DNA of 64,000 nucleotides from Streptomyces sp. R21 (GCF_041051975.1 NZ_CP163435.1:8039001-8103000), one strand, 5' to 3'. Positions 25,608 to 34,202 are shown, counted from the stretch's first letter. Notes: a model not told the origin generated them from the sequence alone. Made by a program: numbers and translations.

Positions 25608-26356
25608 GACGCGTACTCCTCCGCGAGCAGCCGCAGCGCCTCCAGCGAGACGACCGCGCCGCGCTCGACACCCGCCGCGACCACGTCCCGGTGCGGGTTG
25701 TACCCGCCGGTGGCGCTCTCGTCGACCAGCTCGTCCGCGTTGGCGCCGTCGATCACGAGCACACCGCCCGCGACGAGTCCGCGCAGCGATGCGGTCACCA
25801 GCAGCGCCGACAGCTCCATCTCGATCGCCGCGAGTCCGGCCGTGTCGTACGCCGTCAGGGGGATCAGCCCCGGCTGGAAGGCCGCCCGGGTCCACACCAG
25901 GCCCCGGTGGTGCGGGGCGTCCGCCGCACGCGCCGCGCGCTGCAGGGCGAACACCGCCTCCGGCGCCGACACGGCCGGGTACTCCGGCGGCAGCAGCTGC
26001 TGCGTCACCCCGTCGTCGCGCACGGCGGCCTCCGCGATGACGAGGTCGCCGTCGCCGATCCCGGCCCGCATCGCGCCCGCCGTGCCGAACCGCAGGAACG
26101 TGCGGACCCCCGCGTCCGCCAGCTCCTGGAAGAGCAGGATCGCGCCGGGCGCACCGACCCCGTGCGAAGCCACGGTGACCGGCAGGCCCTTCCAACTGCC
26201 GCTGAACACACGGTATTCGCGGTGGTAGGAGACCTCCTCGGCGTCTTCGAGCAGCGCGGCGACGTCCGCGGCGCGCGCCGGGTCGCCGACGACCAGGGCG
26301 GACGGCGGAAGGCCGGTGCGGGGTATGCGGGTGATCGGCAGCAGGTCCTGGGTCAT
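25604..26356 (-). CDS. Nucleoside phosphorylase, NP-I family (candidate methylthioinosine phosphorylase)
   Basis: A 250-residue PNP/UDP-family enzyme. The phosphate-binding start ALVVGDPARAADVA, HGVGAPGAILLFQEL, FLRFGTAGAM and the substrate glutamate region AAIEMELSALLVTA are visible. The usual S-D pair after the last strand is replaced by VIDGANADEL, so base preference differs from standard purine phosphorylases. It overlaps the permease gene upstream and the deaminase gene downstream by 4 bases each (ATGA and GTGA). With the deaminase and mtnA nearby, phosphorolysis of methylthioinosine to methylthioribose-1-phosphate is the best guess; uridine or purine phosphorylase is the alternative. 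Confidence 0.85.
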   Translation of the reverse strand: MTQDLLPITRIPRTGLPPSALVVGDPARAADVAALLEDAEEVSYHREYRVFSGSWKGLPVTVASHGVGAPGAILLFQELADAGVRTFLRFGTAGAMRAGIGDGDLVIAEAAVRDDGVTQQLLPPEYPAVSAPEAVFALQRAARAADAPHHRGLVWTRAAFQPGLIPLTAYDTAGLAAIEMELSALLVTASLRGLVAGGVLVIDGANADELVDESATGGYNPHRDVVAAGVERGAVVSLEALRLLAEEYAS

Positions 26357-27219
26357 GAGCTGGCTCCAGAGGGGCGGGTACGGCGACGGCGGCGGGCCGT
26401 CGTGAGGAAGAGGGCGCCGAGCGTGACGACGTACGGCGCGGCGTCGGTCGCCTGCTGCGGCAGGCCGAGGCCCTGGAGGCGGAACCCGGCCGCCTCGGCG
26501 AGGCCGAAGAGGAGCGCGGCGAGCAGTACGCCGAGCGGCAGGGCGCGGCCGAGCATCACCGCGACGACGGCGATCCAGCCGCGGCCCGCCGTCATGTTCT
26601 CGGAGAACAACGTGACGTTGCCGAGGGCGAGTTGGGCACCGGCGAGACCGCACAGCACTCCGGAGACGAGGACGGCCGCGTACTGGTACTTGGCCGGGCT
26701 CACCCCCAGGGTCGCCGCCGCGTCCGGTGCCTCGCCGACACCGCGCAGCCGAAGGCCCCACACATGCCGCGACAGCATCAGCGCGGCCACACCGACCGCA
26801 GCCCACGCCAGATACGCCAGCGGCGAGAAGCCGCCGACCAGCGGCAGCCCGGCCAGTGACGGATCGTCAAAAGTGCCCTGCACGCCGAAGACCGTACGCA
26901 ACAGGAAGCTGGTCAGACCTACTGCCAGGAGGTTCATGGCGATGCCGAGGACCACCGCGTCCCCGCGCAGGGTCACCGCCCCGACGGCGAGGATCAGCGC
27001 GTACGCGGCGGAGGCGAGCGCGGCGGCCAGGACGCCGAGCCAGGGGCTGCCGGTGAACCAGCTCGTGGCCACCGCCGTGAAGCAGCCCATCAACATCATG
27101 CCTTCGAGGCCGATGTTGAAGACGCCCGCGCGCTCGCACAGGGCGCCGCCCAGCGCGGCCAGCAGGATCGGCGTGAGCGCGCGCAGCGCCGACATGAGGA
27201 GGTCGGAGTCGAAGAACAT
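26353..27219 (-). CDS. Nucleoside ABC transporter permease (second subunit)
   Basis: A 288-residue membrane protein with about 8 hydrophobic segments. It belongs to the BPD_transp_2 permeases: APILLAALGGALCERAGVFNIGLEGMMLMG-type sequence near the N-terminus, GIAMNLLAVGLTSFLLR in the middle and a basic tail RRRRRTRPSG. This is the NupQ/BmpF type that pairs with BMP-type binding proteins. The start is ATG 27219, sharing one base with the stop of the first permease. It forms the translocation channel with the 27219-28262 product. Confidence 0.92.
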   Translation of the reverse strand: MFFDSDLLMSALRALTPILLAALGGALCERAGVFNIGLEGMMLMGCFTAVATSWFTGSPWLGVLAAALASAAYALILAVGAVTLRGDAVVLGIAMNLLAVGLTSFLLRTVFGVQGTFDDPSLAGLPLVGGFSPLAYLAWAAVGVAALMLSRHVWGLRLRGVGEAPDAAATLGVSPAKYQYAAVLVSGVLCGLAGAQLALGNVTLFSENMTAGRGWIAVVAVMLGRALPLGVLLAALLFGLAEAAGFRLQGLGLPQQATDAAPYVVTLGALFLTTARRRRRTRPSGASS

Positions 27220-28262
27220 CAGGCGAACTCCCCTTGCACGGAAGGCTTGTTGCGTCGGCGGGGGAACCGCAGCCGGGCCGCCAGGAACACGATCACGATG
27301 GCCTGGAGCACCTGGGTCAGCTCGCGCGGCACCTCGGTCGTACGCTCCATGGAGAGCCCGCCGACCTGGAGCACGGCGAAGAAGAACGACGCGAGGACCG
27401 TGCCCAGCGGAGCGGCGGCCGCCAGCAGCGCGGCGGTCAGGCCCGTCCAGGTGTAGCCGGGGGCGGTGAGCGCGCCGTCCAGGAACCGGTACGGGAAGCT
27501 CAACACCCCGATGGCGCCCACGAGTCCGGCGAGCGCGCCCGACACCGCCATCAGCCGGAGTGTCAGTCTCTTGCGCTCGACACCCGCGTACGCGGCGAAG
27601 CGCGAGCCGAGGCCCGTCATGCGGATCTCGTACCCGACGGCCGTGCGCCGGTCGGCGAACCAGTACCCGGCCGCCGCGAGCACCACCAGGACAAGACCGA
27701 CGGTCACCGTCGACTCGCCGAAGGCCGGCAGGGCCACCCCGTCCGGGAGCTGGCGCGTCTGGGGGAGACTGGAACCGGGCTCCTTGAGCGGGTAGCGGGC
27801 CAGGTACGAGGCGAACGAGGACGCCGGATAGCTGAGGAGCAGGCTGCTCACCAGCAGCGGCACCCCGAAGTGGTTCTCGCACAGGGCGGCCAGGGCCGCG
27901 TACCCGGCGCCCGCCGCCATGCCCGCCAGCAGCGCCAGCAGCACGGTGAGCGGCGCGGGCAGCGGCGAGTAGAGCCCGGTGACCGCCGCCGCGATCCCGC
28001 CGAGCACCAACTGCCCGTCCCCGCCGAGGTTGATGAGCCCGGCGCGCAGCGGAACGGCCAGCGCGAGCGCCATGCCCAGCACGCTGGTGCCGGTGCTCAG
28101 GGTCGAGCCGATGCCGTCCGGGCCGAGCGAGCCGCTGATGACCGCCCCGTACGCGGCGATCGGATCGGCGCCCGTGCCCACCAGGAACAGGGCGCCGATG
28201 ACTACCCCGGCGAGCACGGAGAAGGCGACGGGGGAGCGCAGGGCTGTGGTGATGTGACGCAT
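27219..28262 (-). CDS. Nucleoside ABC transporter permease (first subunit)
   Basis: A 347-residue BPD_transp_2 permease with about 9 transmembrane segments. ALAVPLRAGLINLGGDGQL is the conserved loop contacting the ATPase, and NHFGVPLLVSSLLLSYPA and a basic C-terminus FPRRRNKPSV follow. It corresponds to the NupP/BmpE type of nucleoside importer. It starts at ATG 28262, one base after the ATPase stop codon, so the whole operon is translationally tight. Confidence 0.92.
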   Translation of the reverse strand: MRHITTALRSPVAFSVLAGVVIGALFLVGTGADPIAAYGAVISGSLGPDGIGSTLSTGTSVLGMALALAVPLRAGLINLGGDGQLVLGGIAAAVTGLYSPLPAPLTVLLALLAGMAAGAGYAALAALCENHFGVPLLVSSLLLSYPASSFASYLARYPLKEPGSSLPQTRQLPDGVALPAFGESTVTVGLVLVVLAAAGYWFADRRTAVGYEIRMTGLGSRFAAYAGVERKRLTLRLMAVSGALAGLVGAIGVLSFPYRFLDGALTAPGYTWTGLTAALLAAAAPLGTVLASFFFAVLQVGGLSMERTTEVPRELTQVLQAIVIVFLAARLRFPRRRNKPSVQGEFA

Positions 28263-28263
28263 G

Positions 28264-29847
28264 TCAGTCTCCGACTTCTACCGGGGAAGCCTCCGGCGGG
28301 GACGCCTGCGCCGCGGCAGCCTGTGCGGGATCGGCGCCGGAGTCGCCGCCGCCCGCCATCGCGAGCCCCAGCGTCCGCTCGTCCGCGGCGTCCTTCGCGT
28401 ACGTCGCCGTCACCCGGCCCTCGTACATCACGAGGACCCGGTCGGCGAGGCCGCGGATCTCGCTCAGCTCGGCCGAGACGAGGAGCACGGCGTGGCCGGC
28501 GTCGCGGTAGGCGACCAGCTCGTCGTGGATGGTCTGGACGGCCCCGATGTCGACACCGCGTGTGGGCTGTTCGACCAGCAACAGCGGGGCTCCGTGGGCG
28601 AGTTCGCGGCCGATCAGCAGCTTCTGGAGGTTGCCGCCGGACAGTGCGGCGGCGGGCACCTCGGGGGCGGCCGCCTTGATGCCGAAGCGCTCGACGAGCC
28701 CCTGCGCGTGCGCCCGGACGGCCGAGGGCGGCAGCAGTCCGCGCCGGGAGGACAGCGAGGTGCGGTGGTGGCCCATCGCGAGGTTGTCCGCGACGGACGC
28801 CGCGGGCGCGGTACCGACCGCGTGCCGGTCCTCGGGCACATACGCGAGGCCCTGGGTGCGCCGCTCGGCCGCGGACGCGTGGGTGACGTCCGCGCCCTGC
28901 AGGGTGACGTGCCCCGAGGTGACCGGGCGGAGCCCGGCGAGGGCCTCGATCAGCTCGCTCTGGCCGTTGCCCGCGACCCCCGCGATGCCCACGATCTCGC
29001 CCGCGCGGACGGTCAGCGCGACCTCGCGCACGCCGTCCGTGGTGAGGTTCTTCACGTCCAGGACCACGTCGCCCGATGTGCCGGGCGGGTGCACGCGGTC
29101 CAGATCCACCGCGCGGCCGGTCATGGCCGCGGCGATCTCGTCGGCCGTCGTGTCGGCGGTGCGCAGGCGCGCGACGACCCGCCCGTCCCGCAGCACCGTC
29201 ACGTTGTCGCTGCCTTCGAGGACCTCGCGCAGCTTGTGCGTGACAAGGATCACCGTACGGCCCTCGGCGGCAAGCGACTTGAGGACCGCGAACAGGGCGT
29301 CGGCCTCGGCGGGCGTGAGCACCGCGGTCGGCTCGTCGAGGATGAGCGTACGGGCGCCGCGGTGCAGCAGCTTCAGGATCTCCACGCGCTGCCGCAGCCC
29401 GACCGGCAGGTCGCCGACACGGGCGTCCGGGTCGACGGCGAGCCCGTGCTCCGCGGCGAGCTCACGCACCCGGCGGCGGGCCGCGGCCCGGTCCACCAGG
29501 CCGAAGCGGCGCGGTTCGGCGGCGTAGACGACGTTCTCGGCGACCGTCAGCGAATCGAACAGCTTGAAGCTCTGGTGCACCATGCCGAGTCCGGCGGCCA
29601 TCGCGTCGCCGGGATCGCCGAAGGCCACCTCGCGCCCATCGACGCGGACCGTGCCCGCGTCGGCGCGCTCCATGCCGTACAGGATCGACATGAGGGTGGA
29701 CTTGCCCGCGCCGTTCTCGCCCATCAGAGCGTGGATCTCGCCGCGGCGGACGGTCAGGTCGACGGCGTCGTTGGCGAGCGTGCCGGGGAACCGCTTGGTG
29801 ATTCCCCGGAGCTCGACCGCGAGTTGGTCAGGCGGCTGCCGGGTCAT
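28264..29847 (-). CDS. Nucleoside ABC transporter ATPase with two ABC domains
   Basis: A 527-residue protein with tandem nucleotide-binding domains. Domain 1 has Walker A GENGAGKS, the signature LPVGLRQRVEILK and Walker B LILDEPTAVL. Domain 2 has a loosened Walker A (GVAGNGQSE), the signature LSGGNLQK and Walker B LLLVEQPTRGVD. This asymmetric pair is typical of sugar and nucleoside importers (RbsA/NupO type). An Ala/Pro/Glu-rich tail ends the protein. The start ATG 29847 overlaps the end of the binding-protein gene by 20 bases. Confidence 0.93.
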   Translation of the reverse strand: MTRQPPDQLAVELRGITKRFPGTLANDAVDLTVRRGEIHALMGENGAGKSTLMSILYGMERADAGTVRVDGREVAFGDPGDAMAAGLGMVHQSFKLFDSLTVAENVVYAAEPRRFGLVDRAAARRRVRELAAEHGLAVDPDARVGDLPVGLRQRVEILKLLHRGARTLILDEPTAVLTPAEADALFAVLKSLAAEGRTVILVTHKLREVLEGSDNVTVLRDGRVVARLRTADTTADEIAAAMTGRAVDLDRVHPPGTSGDVVLDVKNLTTDGVREVALTVRAGEIVGIAGVAGNGQSELIEALAGLRPVTSGHVTLQGADVTHASAAERRTQGLAYVPEDRHAVGTAPAASVADNLAMGHHRTSLSSRRGLLPPSAVRAHAQGLVERFGIKAAAPEVPAAALSGGNLQKLLIGRELAHGAPLLLVEQPTRGVDIGAVQTIHDELVAYRDAGHAVLLVSAELSEIRGLADRVLVMYEGRVTATYAKDAADERTLGLAMAGGGDSGADPAQAAAAQASPPEASPVEVGD

Positions 29848-30880
29848 CGACCTTCAAATCTCCGGACACGATCTGGTCGCGCAGCGCCTCGACCTTCTTC
29901 AGGACGTCCTTGTGCTTCGCGATGACGCACTTGCTGGAGTCCACCCCGTCCTCAAGACCTGTGAGGCTGATGCCGCCCTCCTTCAGGCCGTACGAGACGG
30001 TCGTGCCCTTCTTGCCGCCGAGGACCTGGTCGATGCCCTTCTCCACGGCGACGTCCGTGCGCTTGATCACGTTGTCCACGACCGTGCCGGGCGAGGAGAC
30101 GCACTGGTTGACGTCGACGCCGTACGCGTACGCGCCCTTGGCCTTCGCGGCCTCGAAGACGCCGTAGTTGCCGGCCGCGGCCGCCGCCATGATCTGGTCC
30201 GTGCCCTTGGAGAGCAGGGAGTTCGCCTGCTCCTTGGCGCGCGCCGAGTCGTCGAAGGGGGACTGGCCGCCGACGAACCGCGTGGACGTGGACGTCTTGG
30301 CGGCGACCTTCTTGGCACCGGCGGCGAACGGGTCGCTGTAGCGCCGGAACTGGGGCGTGTCGAGGACGTCGACAGCGCCGACCTTGCCGCTCCTGCTGAG
30401 CAGGCCCGCCTCGGCGCCCGCGAGGTAGACACCCTCGTGCTCGCGGAAGACTGCGCAACTGACGTTCTTGAACGTCTTGGTGGTGCACGCGTCGACCATC
30501 AGGAACTGCTGCTTCGGATGTGCCTTCGCCTGCTGCGCGACCAGGTCCGCGAACTCGAAGCCGACCAGCACGATGACGTCCGGCTGCGCGTCGACGGCGG
30601 CCTGCACGTTCTGCTGCTGAGACGCGGTATCCGAGGACTGATACACCTTCTGCGTTCCGTTGTGCGCCTTCGCCGCCGACTTCACTCCGTCGACCGCGAG
30701 CTTCAGGAACTCGTTCTGTCCTACGGAGTCCGGCGTGACCAGCGTGAACGATGTGTCGCCGCTGCCTTTGGCGCCCGCCGAAGAGCTGTCCTTGGCGGCC
30801 GCGTTGCAGGCGGTGGCGAGCAGCACGGTTCCGGTGGCGAGCGCCGTGAGCTGGAGGGTACGGCGAGATCTGCGGTGCAT
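29828..30880 (-). CDS. BMP-family nucleoside-binding lipoprotein
   Basis: A 350-residue extracellular lipoprotein. Residues 1-25 are a lipoprotein signal with lipobox LLATAC. The mature part is a BMP/PnrA fold, with PDVIVLVGFEFADLV, EHEGVYLAGAEAGLLS, KVGAVDVLD and AAGNYGVFEAAKAKGAYAYGVDVNQ, the family's nucleoside-binding region. The start is ATG 30880 behind GGAAGG. It begins a six-gene operon: binding protein, ATPase, two permeases, phosphorylase, deaminase. A cysteine-containing leader ORF and two hairpins precede it (30907-31028). Its neighbours suggest methylthioadenosine as the ligand; other nucleosides are possible. Confidence 0.92.
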   Translation of the reverse strand: MHRRSRRTLQLTALATGTVLLATACNAAAKDSSSAGAKGSGDTSFTLVTPDSVGQNEFLKLAVDGVKSAAKAHNGTQKVYQSSDTASQQQNVQAAVDAQPDVIVLVGFEFADLVAQQAKAHPKQQFLMVDACTTKTFKNVSCAVFREHEGVYLAGAEAGLLSRSGKVGAVDVLDTPQFRRYSDPFAAGAKKVAAKTSTSTRFVGGQSPFDDSARAKEQANSLLSKGTDQIMAAAAAGNYGVFEAAKAKGAYAYGVDVNQCVSSPGTVVDNVIKRTDVAVEKGIDQVLGGKKGTTVSYGLKEGGISLTGLEDGVDSSKCVIAKHKDVLKKVEALRDQIVSGDLKVDDPAAA

Positions 30881-30906
30881 CGGGGGACCTTCCGGGTACG
30901 GCAGGA

Positions 30907-30968
30907 CACGCTCTGCGGGAGCGTGCGGGTGAGGGTGAACGGCGGGAGCTGACCGGCGCTGGTCAGCT
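30907..30968 (-). promoter_or_regulatory. Attenuator-like hairpins between the leader peptide and the importer operon
   Basis: Read on the minus strand, AGCTGACC-AGCGCC-GGTCAGCT (30968-30947) is a perfect 8-bp hairpin that contains the TGA stop of the leader ORF. A second perfect hairpin, CACGCTC-CCGCA-GAGCGTG (30925-30907), follows 26 bases before the binding-protein start codon. A ribosome finishing or stalling on the leader ORF would disrupt the first hairpin, which fits translation-coupled attenuation. Confidence 0.6.
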
Positions 30969-31028
30969 GCGACAGCCGTCGCTGGCACATCGGCCGTGGT
31001 CGAGGAAGCGGCGCATCGTGAGCAGCAC
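30963..31028 (-). CDS. Cysteine-containing leader peptide ORF of the nucleoside salvage operon
   Basis: A 21-codon ORF starting at GTG 31028 with GGAGG 4 bases upstream. The peptide includes RRFLDHGRCASDGCRS, with two Cys codons near the end, both TGT, which is rare in this GC-rich genome. It resembles the short Streptomyces leader peptides with an RRHxDxxRxxSxxC pattern found before sulfur-metabolism genes. In mycobacteria, cysteine-coding short ORFs act as cysteine-responsive attenuators. Its stop codon lies inside a perfect hairpin, 82 bases before the importer operon. Likely role: sensing charged tRNA-Cys; this is an inference from sequence. Confidence 0.7.
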   Translation of the reverse strand: MLLTMRRFLDHGRCASDGCRS

Positions 31029-31082
31029 ACGTCCTCCTTCACTTCGGCCTGGGGGCTGCGGGTGCTGGAGAGTAACACCGGT

Positions 31083-31110
31083 TTTGAGACGCCCGCCCGA
31101 CTGTCTCGAA
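31083..31110. promoter_or_regulatory. TTTGAGAC / GTCTCGAA inverted repeat in the mtnA-importer divergent region
   Basis: TTTGAGAC (31083-31090) and GTCTCGAA (31103-31110) form an inverted repeat with 7 of 8 matches, about 60 bases before mtnA and upstream of the divergent leader ORF. A related sequence GTTGTCTCAAC occurs in the other divergent region of the island (34351-34361). It could be a shared operator or overlap a promoter. Confidence 0.4.
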
Positions 31111-31172
31111 CTGTGGTTCGTGAAGGTCATGTACGGTGTCGCGCACCTTCGGAACATCAGGAGTGCCCCGTT

Positions 31173-32204
31173 ATGCCCCAGGAATTGCGTGCCGTCGAGT
31201 GGTCCGGAAGCAGCCTCGCGCTCATCGACCAGACCGTGTTGCCGCACCGCACCGAGACCTGCGATGTCCACGATGTGGACACTCTGGTCGACGCGATACA
31301 GCGGCTCGTGGTGCGCGGCGCACCCGCGATCGGGGCGGCGGGCGCGTACGGGGTCGCCCTTGCGCTGATCGAGGGCGAGCGCGAGGGCTGGGACGAGGGA
31401 CAGGTCCGCGCGGCGGTCGCCCGCATCCGCGAGGCGCGCCCGACCGCGGTCAACCTCATGGTGTGCGTCGACCGTGTGATGACCCGCTTCGACGAGGGCC
31501 TCGAAGCGGTCCTGGAGGAGGCCGCGGCCGTCCAGCGCGAGGACGTCGAGGCGAACCGCGCGATGGCGGCGCACGGCGCGGACTGGCTGCTCAAGCGGGT
31601 CGGCGCGGACCGGCCGCTGCGCATCCTGACGCACTGCAACACCGGCGCGCTCGCCACCGCCGGCTGGGGCACGGCACTCGGCGTCATCCGCGAACTGCAC
31701 GCGCGCGGACAGGTCGAGGTCGTCTACGCCGACGAGACGCGCCCCCTGCTCCAGGGATCCCGCCTGACCGCCTGGGAGTTGGTCCAGGAAGGCATACCGC
31801 ACTACGTCCAGGCGGACGGCGCCGCCGCGGGCACGATCCTGCGCGGCGAGGTCGACGCCGCGATCGTCGGCGCGGATCGCATAGCGGCCAACGGCGACAC
31901 CGCGAACAAGGTCGGCACCGTCGGCGTCGCCCTCGCCTGCGCCTACGCGGACATCCCCTTCCTCGTCGCCGCGCCCACCACCACGGTGGACCTCGCGACC
32001 GCCTCGGGCGACGACATCCACATCGAACTGCGCGGCGGCGACGAGGTGTTGGAGTGGTCCGGCGTTCGCACGGCCCCCGCCGAGTCGCGCGGCCACAACC
32101 CGGCGTTCGACGTCACCCCGGGCCGTCTCGTGACGGGACTGGTGACCGAGCGGGGCGTGCTGGAGGTGGCGGCGGGGGAGCTGCCGGGGGATCACCTGCG
32201 CTGA
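31173..32204 (+). CDS. mtnA: Methylthioribose-1-phosphate isomerase
   Basis: A 343-residue isomerase that converts methylthioribose-1-phosphate to methylthioribulose-1-phosphate in the methionine salvage pathway. It is related to eIF2B alpha subunits. The catalytic residues are visible: Cys 155 in THCNTGALAT and Asp 235 in VGADRIAANGD; also the substrate loop VRGAPAIGAAGAYG. The start is ATG 31173 with AGGAG upstream. It is divergent from the nucleoside import operon and converges with mtnB. Both import routes in this island deliver its substrate. Confidence 0.96.
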   Translation: MPQELRAVEWSGSSLALIDQTVLPHRTETCDVHDVDTLVDAIQRLVVRGAPAIGAAGAYGVALALIEGEREGWDEGQVRAAVARIREARPTAVNLMVCVDRVMTRFDEGLEAVLEEAAAVQREDVEANRAMAAHGADWLLKRVGADRPLRILTHCNTGALATAGWGTALGVIRELHARGQVEVVYADETRPLLQGSRLTAWELVQEGIPHYVQADGAAAGTILRGEVDAAIVGADRIAANGDTANKVGTVGVALACAYADIPFLVAAPTTTVDLATASGDDIHIELRGGDEVLEWSGVRTAPAESRGHNPAFDVTPGRLVTGLVTERGVLEVAAGELPGDHLR

Positions 32205-32224
32205 GGCACCCTGCCGCGAGGTAT

Positions 32225-32276
32225 GCAAAAGCCGCGGTCGGGTGAGGAGTTGACCTCACGGACCGCGGCTTTTTGC
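32225..32276. terminator. Bidirectional terminator between mtnA and mtnB
   Basis: GCAAAAGCCGCGGTC (32225-32239) pairs with GACCGCGGCTTTTTGC (32261-32276), with an inner GTGAGG/CCTCAC stem. T-runs flank it in both directions, so it should stop transcripts of both convergent genes. Confidence 0.93.
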
Positions 32277-32281
32277 CGGGC

Positions 32282-32890
32282 TCAGCAGCCCGTCAGCTCC
32301 AACTCCAGCAGCCACTCGACCACTTCGGTGTGGTGGCGGGCCTGACGCGGGTCGGCGCCCCACACGTACAGGCCGTGCCCGGCGACGACCACCGCGGGCA
32401 TCCGCGGATCACGGGCCGCCTCCAGACGGTCGCCGAGCACCTTCATGTCCTGGCTGTTGGCGATGACCGGGAGGGTGACCTCGACGTCGTGGGCGGGCTG
32501 GCCGACGCCCTTGAGCATCTCCAGGTCCCGGAAGACGATGCCCCCCGGCTCACGGCGTCCCATCGCGACGGACGCGACCGTGTGCACGTGGACCACCGCG
32601 CCGGCACCCGTGAGCGCGGCCACGCGCGCGTGCAGCTCGGCCTCGGCGGAGGGCTTGCCGCCCGCGACCGCCGCACCCACGCCGTCCACCAACACCACGT
32701 CCGCGGGCGTCAGTTCACCCTTGTCGTGGCCGCTCGCCGTGACGGCGAGGCGCAGCGGGTCGCGGGAGACGACGACCGACAGGTTGCCGGACGTGCCGCG
32801 CATCCAGCCGAAGGAGGCGAACCGGGCCGACTCGGCGGCCAGGACCGCGCCCGCCTCCTCCAGGTCCAGCGCTGACGTCTCGGCGGTCAT
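32282..32890 (-). CDS. mtnB: Methylthioribulose-1-phosphate dehydratase
   Basis: A 202-residue class II aldolase-family zinc enzyme that dehydrates methylthioribulose-1-phosphate to the diketo compound. Key features are MRGTSGNLSVVVS, ASGHDKGELTPADVVLVD, HARV, zinc ligands H101 and H103 in VVHVHTVAS, and H172 in GHGLYVWG. The start is ATG 32890, overlapping mtnC by ATGA. It is the last gene of the mtnDCB operon. Confidence 0.95.
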   Translation of the reverse strand: MTAETSALDLEEAGAVLAAESARFASFGWMRGTSGNLSVVVSRDPLRLAVTASGHDKGELTPADVVLVDGVGAAVAGGKPSAEAELHARVAALTGAGAVVHVHTVASVAMGRREPGGIVFRDLEMLKGVGQPAHDVEVTLPVIANSQDMKVLGDRLEAARDPRMPAVVVAGHGLYVWGADPRQARHHTEVVEWLLELELTGC

Positions 32891-33612
32891 GTGATGCTCC
32901 TCGTGATGGTGATCTCGTCGAACGTCCCCGCCTGCGCGTGGTCGCCGACTCCCTGCTCGTAGTACGGCTCCCCGGGCCGCCGGACACCGACCGTGCGCCA
33001 GCCCGCCGCGCGGGCCGCGTCCAGTTCGCCCGGCCGGTCGGAGAGGAAGAGAAGGCGGCCGGGGTCGGCCCGCCGCCCCAGCGCCGCCGCGATCGTGCGG
33101 TACGAGTCCGGCTCCTGCTTGGGCCCCGGGTTCTCCGTGTCGTACAACTCCTCGACCAGCGGCAGCAGATCGCCCTCGGGGCTGGAGCGGAACCACGCGC
33201 GCTGGGCGGCGACGGAACCGGACGAGTACACGTGCAGCCGTACCCCGGCCGCGTGCCAGCGGCGCAGGGCGGGCACCACGTCGTCGTAGAAGTGCGAGAC
33301 GAGGTCGCCGCGCGCGAAGCCCTCGGCCCAGATGATGCCCTGGAGGGTTTTGAGCGGTGTGGCCTTGCGGTCCTCGTCGAGCCAGGTGTTGAGGGCCTTC
33401 TCGACGGCCCCGGCGTCGGCGTCCGGATCGCCGGTCAGCTCCCGCACCTGTGCGACGGCCCGCGCCACGTCCGGGTCGCCGCTCCGTTGTGAGAGCAGTG
33501 CTCCGAAGCGTGAGCGGGAGTACGGGTAGAGCACGTCCACGACGAACCCCGTGGCGCTCGTGGTGCCCTCGATGTCGAGCACCACGGAGTCGACGTCGAA
33601 GACCTCGCTCAT
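32887..33612 (-). CDS. mtnC: Acireductone synthase (enolase-phosphatase)
   Basis: A 241-residue HAD-superfamily phosphatase that enolises and dephosphorylates the diketo intermediate to acireductone. The nucleophile loop is VVLDIEGTT (D13 and E15, the DxE variant typical of MtnC). VYSSGSVAAQR carries motif II, KQEPDSYRTIA the lysine and LFLSDRPGELDAARAAG motif IV. It overlaps mtnD and mtnB by 4 bases each. A single MtnC replaces the separate MtnW/MtnX enzymes of Bacillus. Confidence 0.96.
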   Translation of the reverse strand: MSEVFDVDSVVLDIEGTTSATGFVVDVLYPYSRSRFGALLSQRSGDPDVARAVAQVRELTGDPDADAGAVEKALNTWLDEDRKATPLKTLQGIIWAEGFARGDLVSHFYDDVVPALRRWHAAGVRLHVYSSGSVAAQRAWFRSSPEGDLLPLVEELYDTENPGPKQEPDSYRTIAAALGRRADPGRLLFLSDRPGELDAARAAGWRTVGVRRPGEPYYEQGVGDHAQAGTFDEITITRSIT

Positions 33613-34202
33613 GCCGCGTCGGCCTTGTGGCCCGCGTCGATGGTGTCGTAGTCCGGGAAGCGCTCGGCGATGGGGGAGCCGGTGAAGTTCCCGATCCAGC
33701 CGTCCTCCTCGTGGAAGAAGCGGATCGCGGTGAACGCCGGCCTGGTGCCCATGTCGAACCAGTGGGTGGTGCCGCGCGGCACGCCCAGCAGGTCGCCCTT
33801 CTCGCAGTACACGGCGTGCACCTCGCCGTTCACGTGCAGATAGAAGATGCCGGACCCGGAGACGAAGAAGCGGACCTCGTCATCGTCGTCGTGAGTGTGC
33901 TCCTGAAGGAACTTCTGGCGCGCGGCCTTCGCCTTCGCCGGGTACTCGGGGTCGTCGCTCGGGTGCAGGCCCAGCACGTCGACCGTGGTGAAGCCCTCCT
34001 CGGCGTTCAGCTTCTCGATCTCCGGGCCGTACGCGGCGAAGACCGTGTCGCTGTCGGCGTCCGCCGGGACGTCCGGGCGGATCGGCCACTGCTCGTAGCG
34101 CACCCCGATGGGCGCCAGCGCGGCGGCGATCTCGACGGGGTCGGAGGTACGGCGTACGACGGTCTCCGGACCGGACTCGGGCCAGGTCGTCAGCAGGGTC
34201 AT
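33609..34202 (-). CDS. mtnD: Acireductone dioxygenase (ARD)
   Basis: A 197-residue cupin enzyme. It cleaves acireductone with O2 to ketomethylthiobutyrate, the transamination precursor of methionine (Fe form), or makes CO, formate and methylthiopropionate (Ni form). Metal ligands are H102 and H104 (LQEHTHDDDDEVRFF), E109 and H147 (PRGTTHWFD). It is the first gene of mtnDCB. GGAG lies 8 bases before ATG 34202. It is divergent from the methylthioribose import operon. Confidence 0.96.
   Translation of the reverse strand: MTLLTTWPESGPETVVRRTSDPVEIAAALAPIGVRYEQWPIRPDVPADADSDTVFAAYGPEIEKLNAEEGFTTVDVLGLHPSDDPEYPAKAKAARQKFLQEHTHDDDDEVRFFVSGSGIFYLHVNGEVHAVYCEKGDLLGVPRGTTHWFDMGTRPAFTAIRFFHEEDGWIGNFTGSPIAERFPDYDTIDAGHKADAA

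Noticed and set aside
24267..26195. An extended 642-codon version of the amidohydrolase
   Set aside because: The extra N-terminus is Arg/Gly/Ala-rich and overlaps the phosphorylase gene out of frame. The GTG at 25607 overlaps the phosphorylase stop in the usual coupled manner and begins the normal amidohydrolase fold.
30969..31172. Possible SAM riboswitch before mtnA
   Set aside because: I looked for the conserved cores of known SAM riboswitch classes and found none; the only organised elements are an inverted repeat and the opposite-strand leader ORF.
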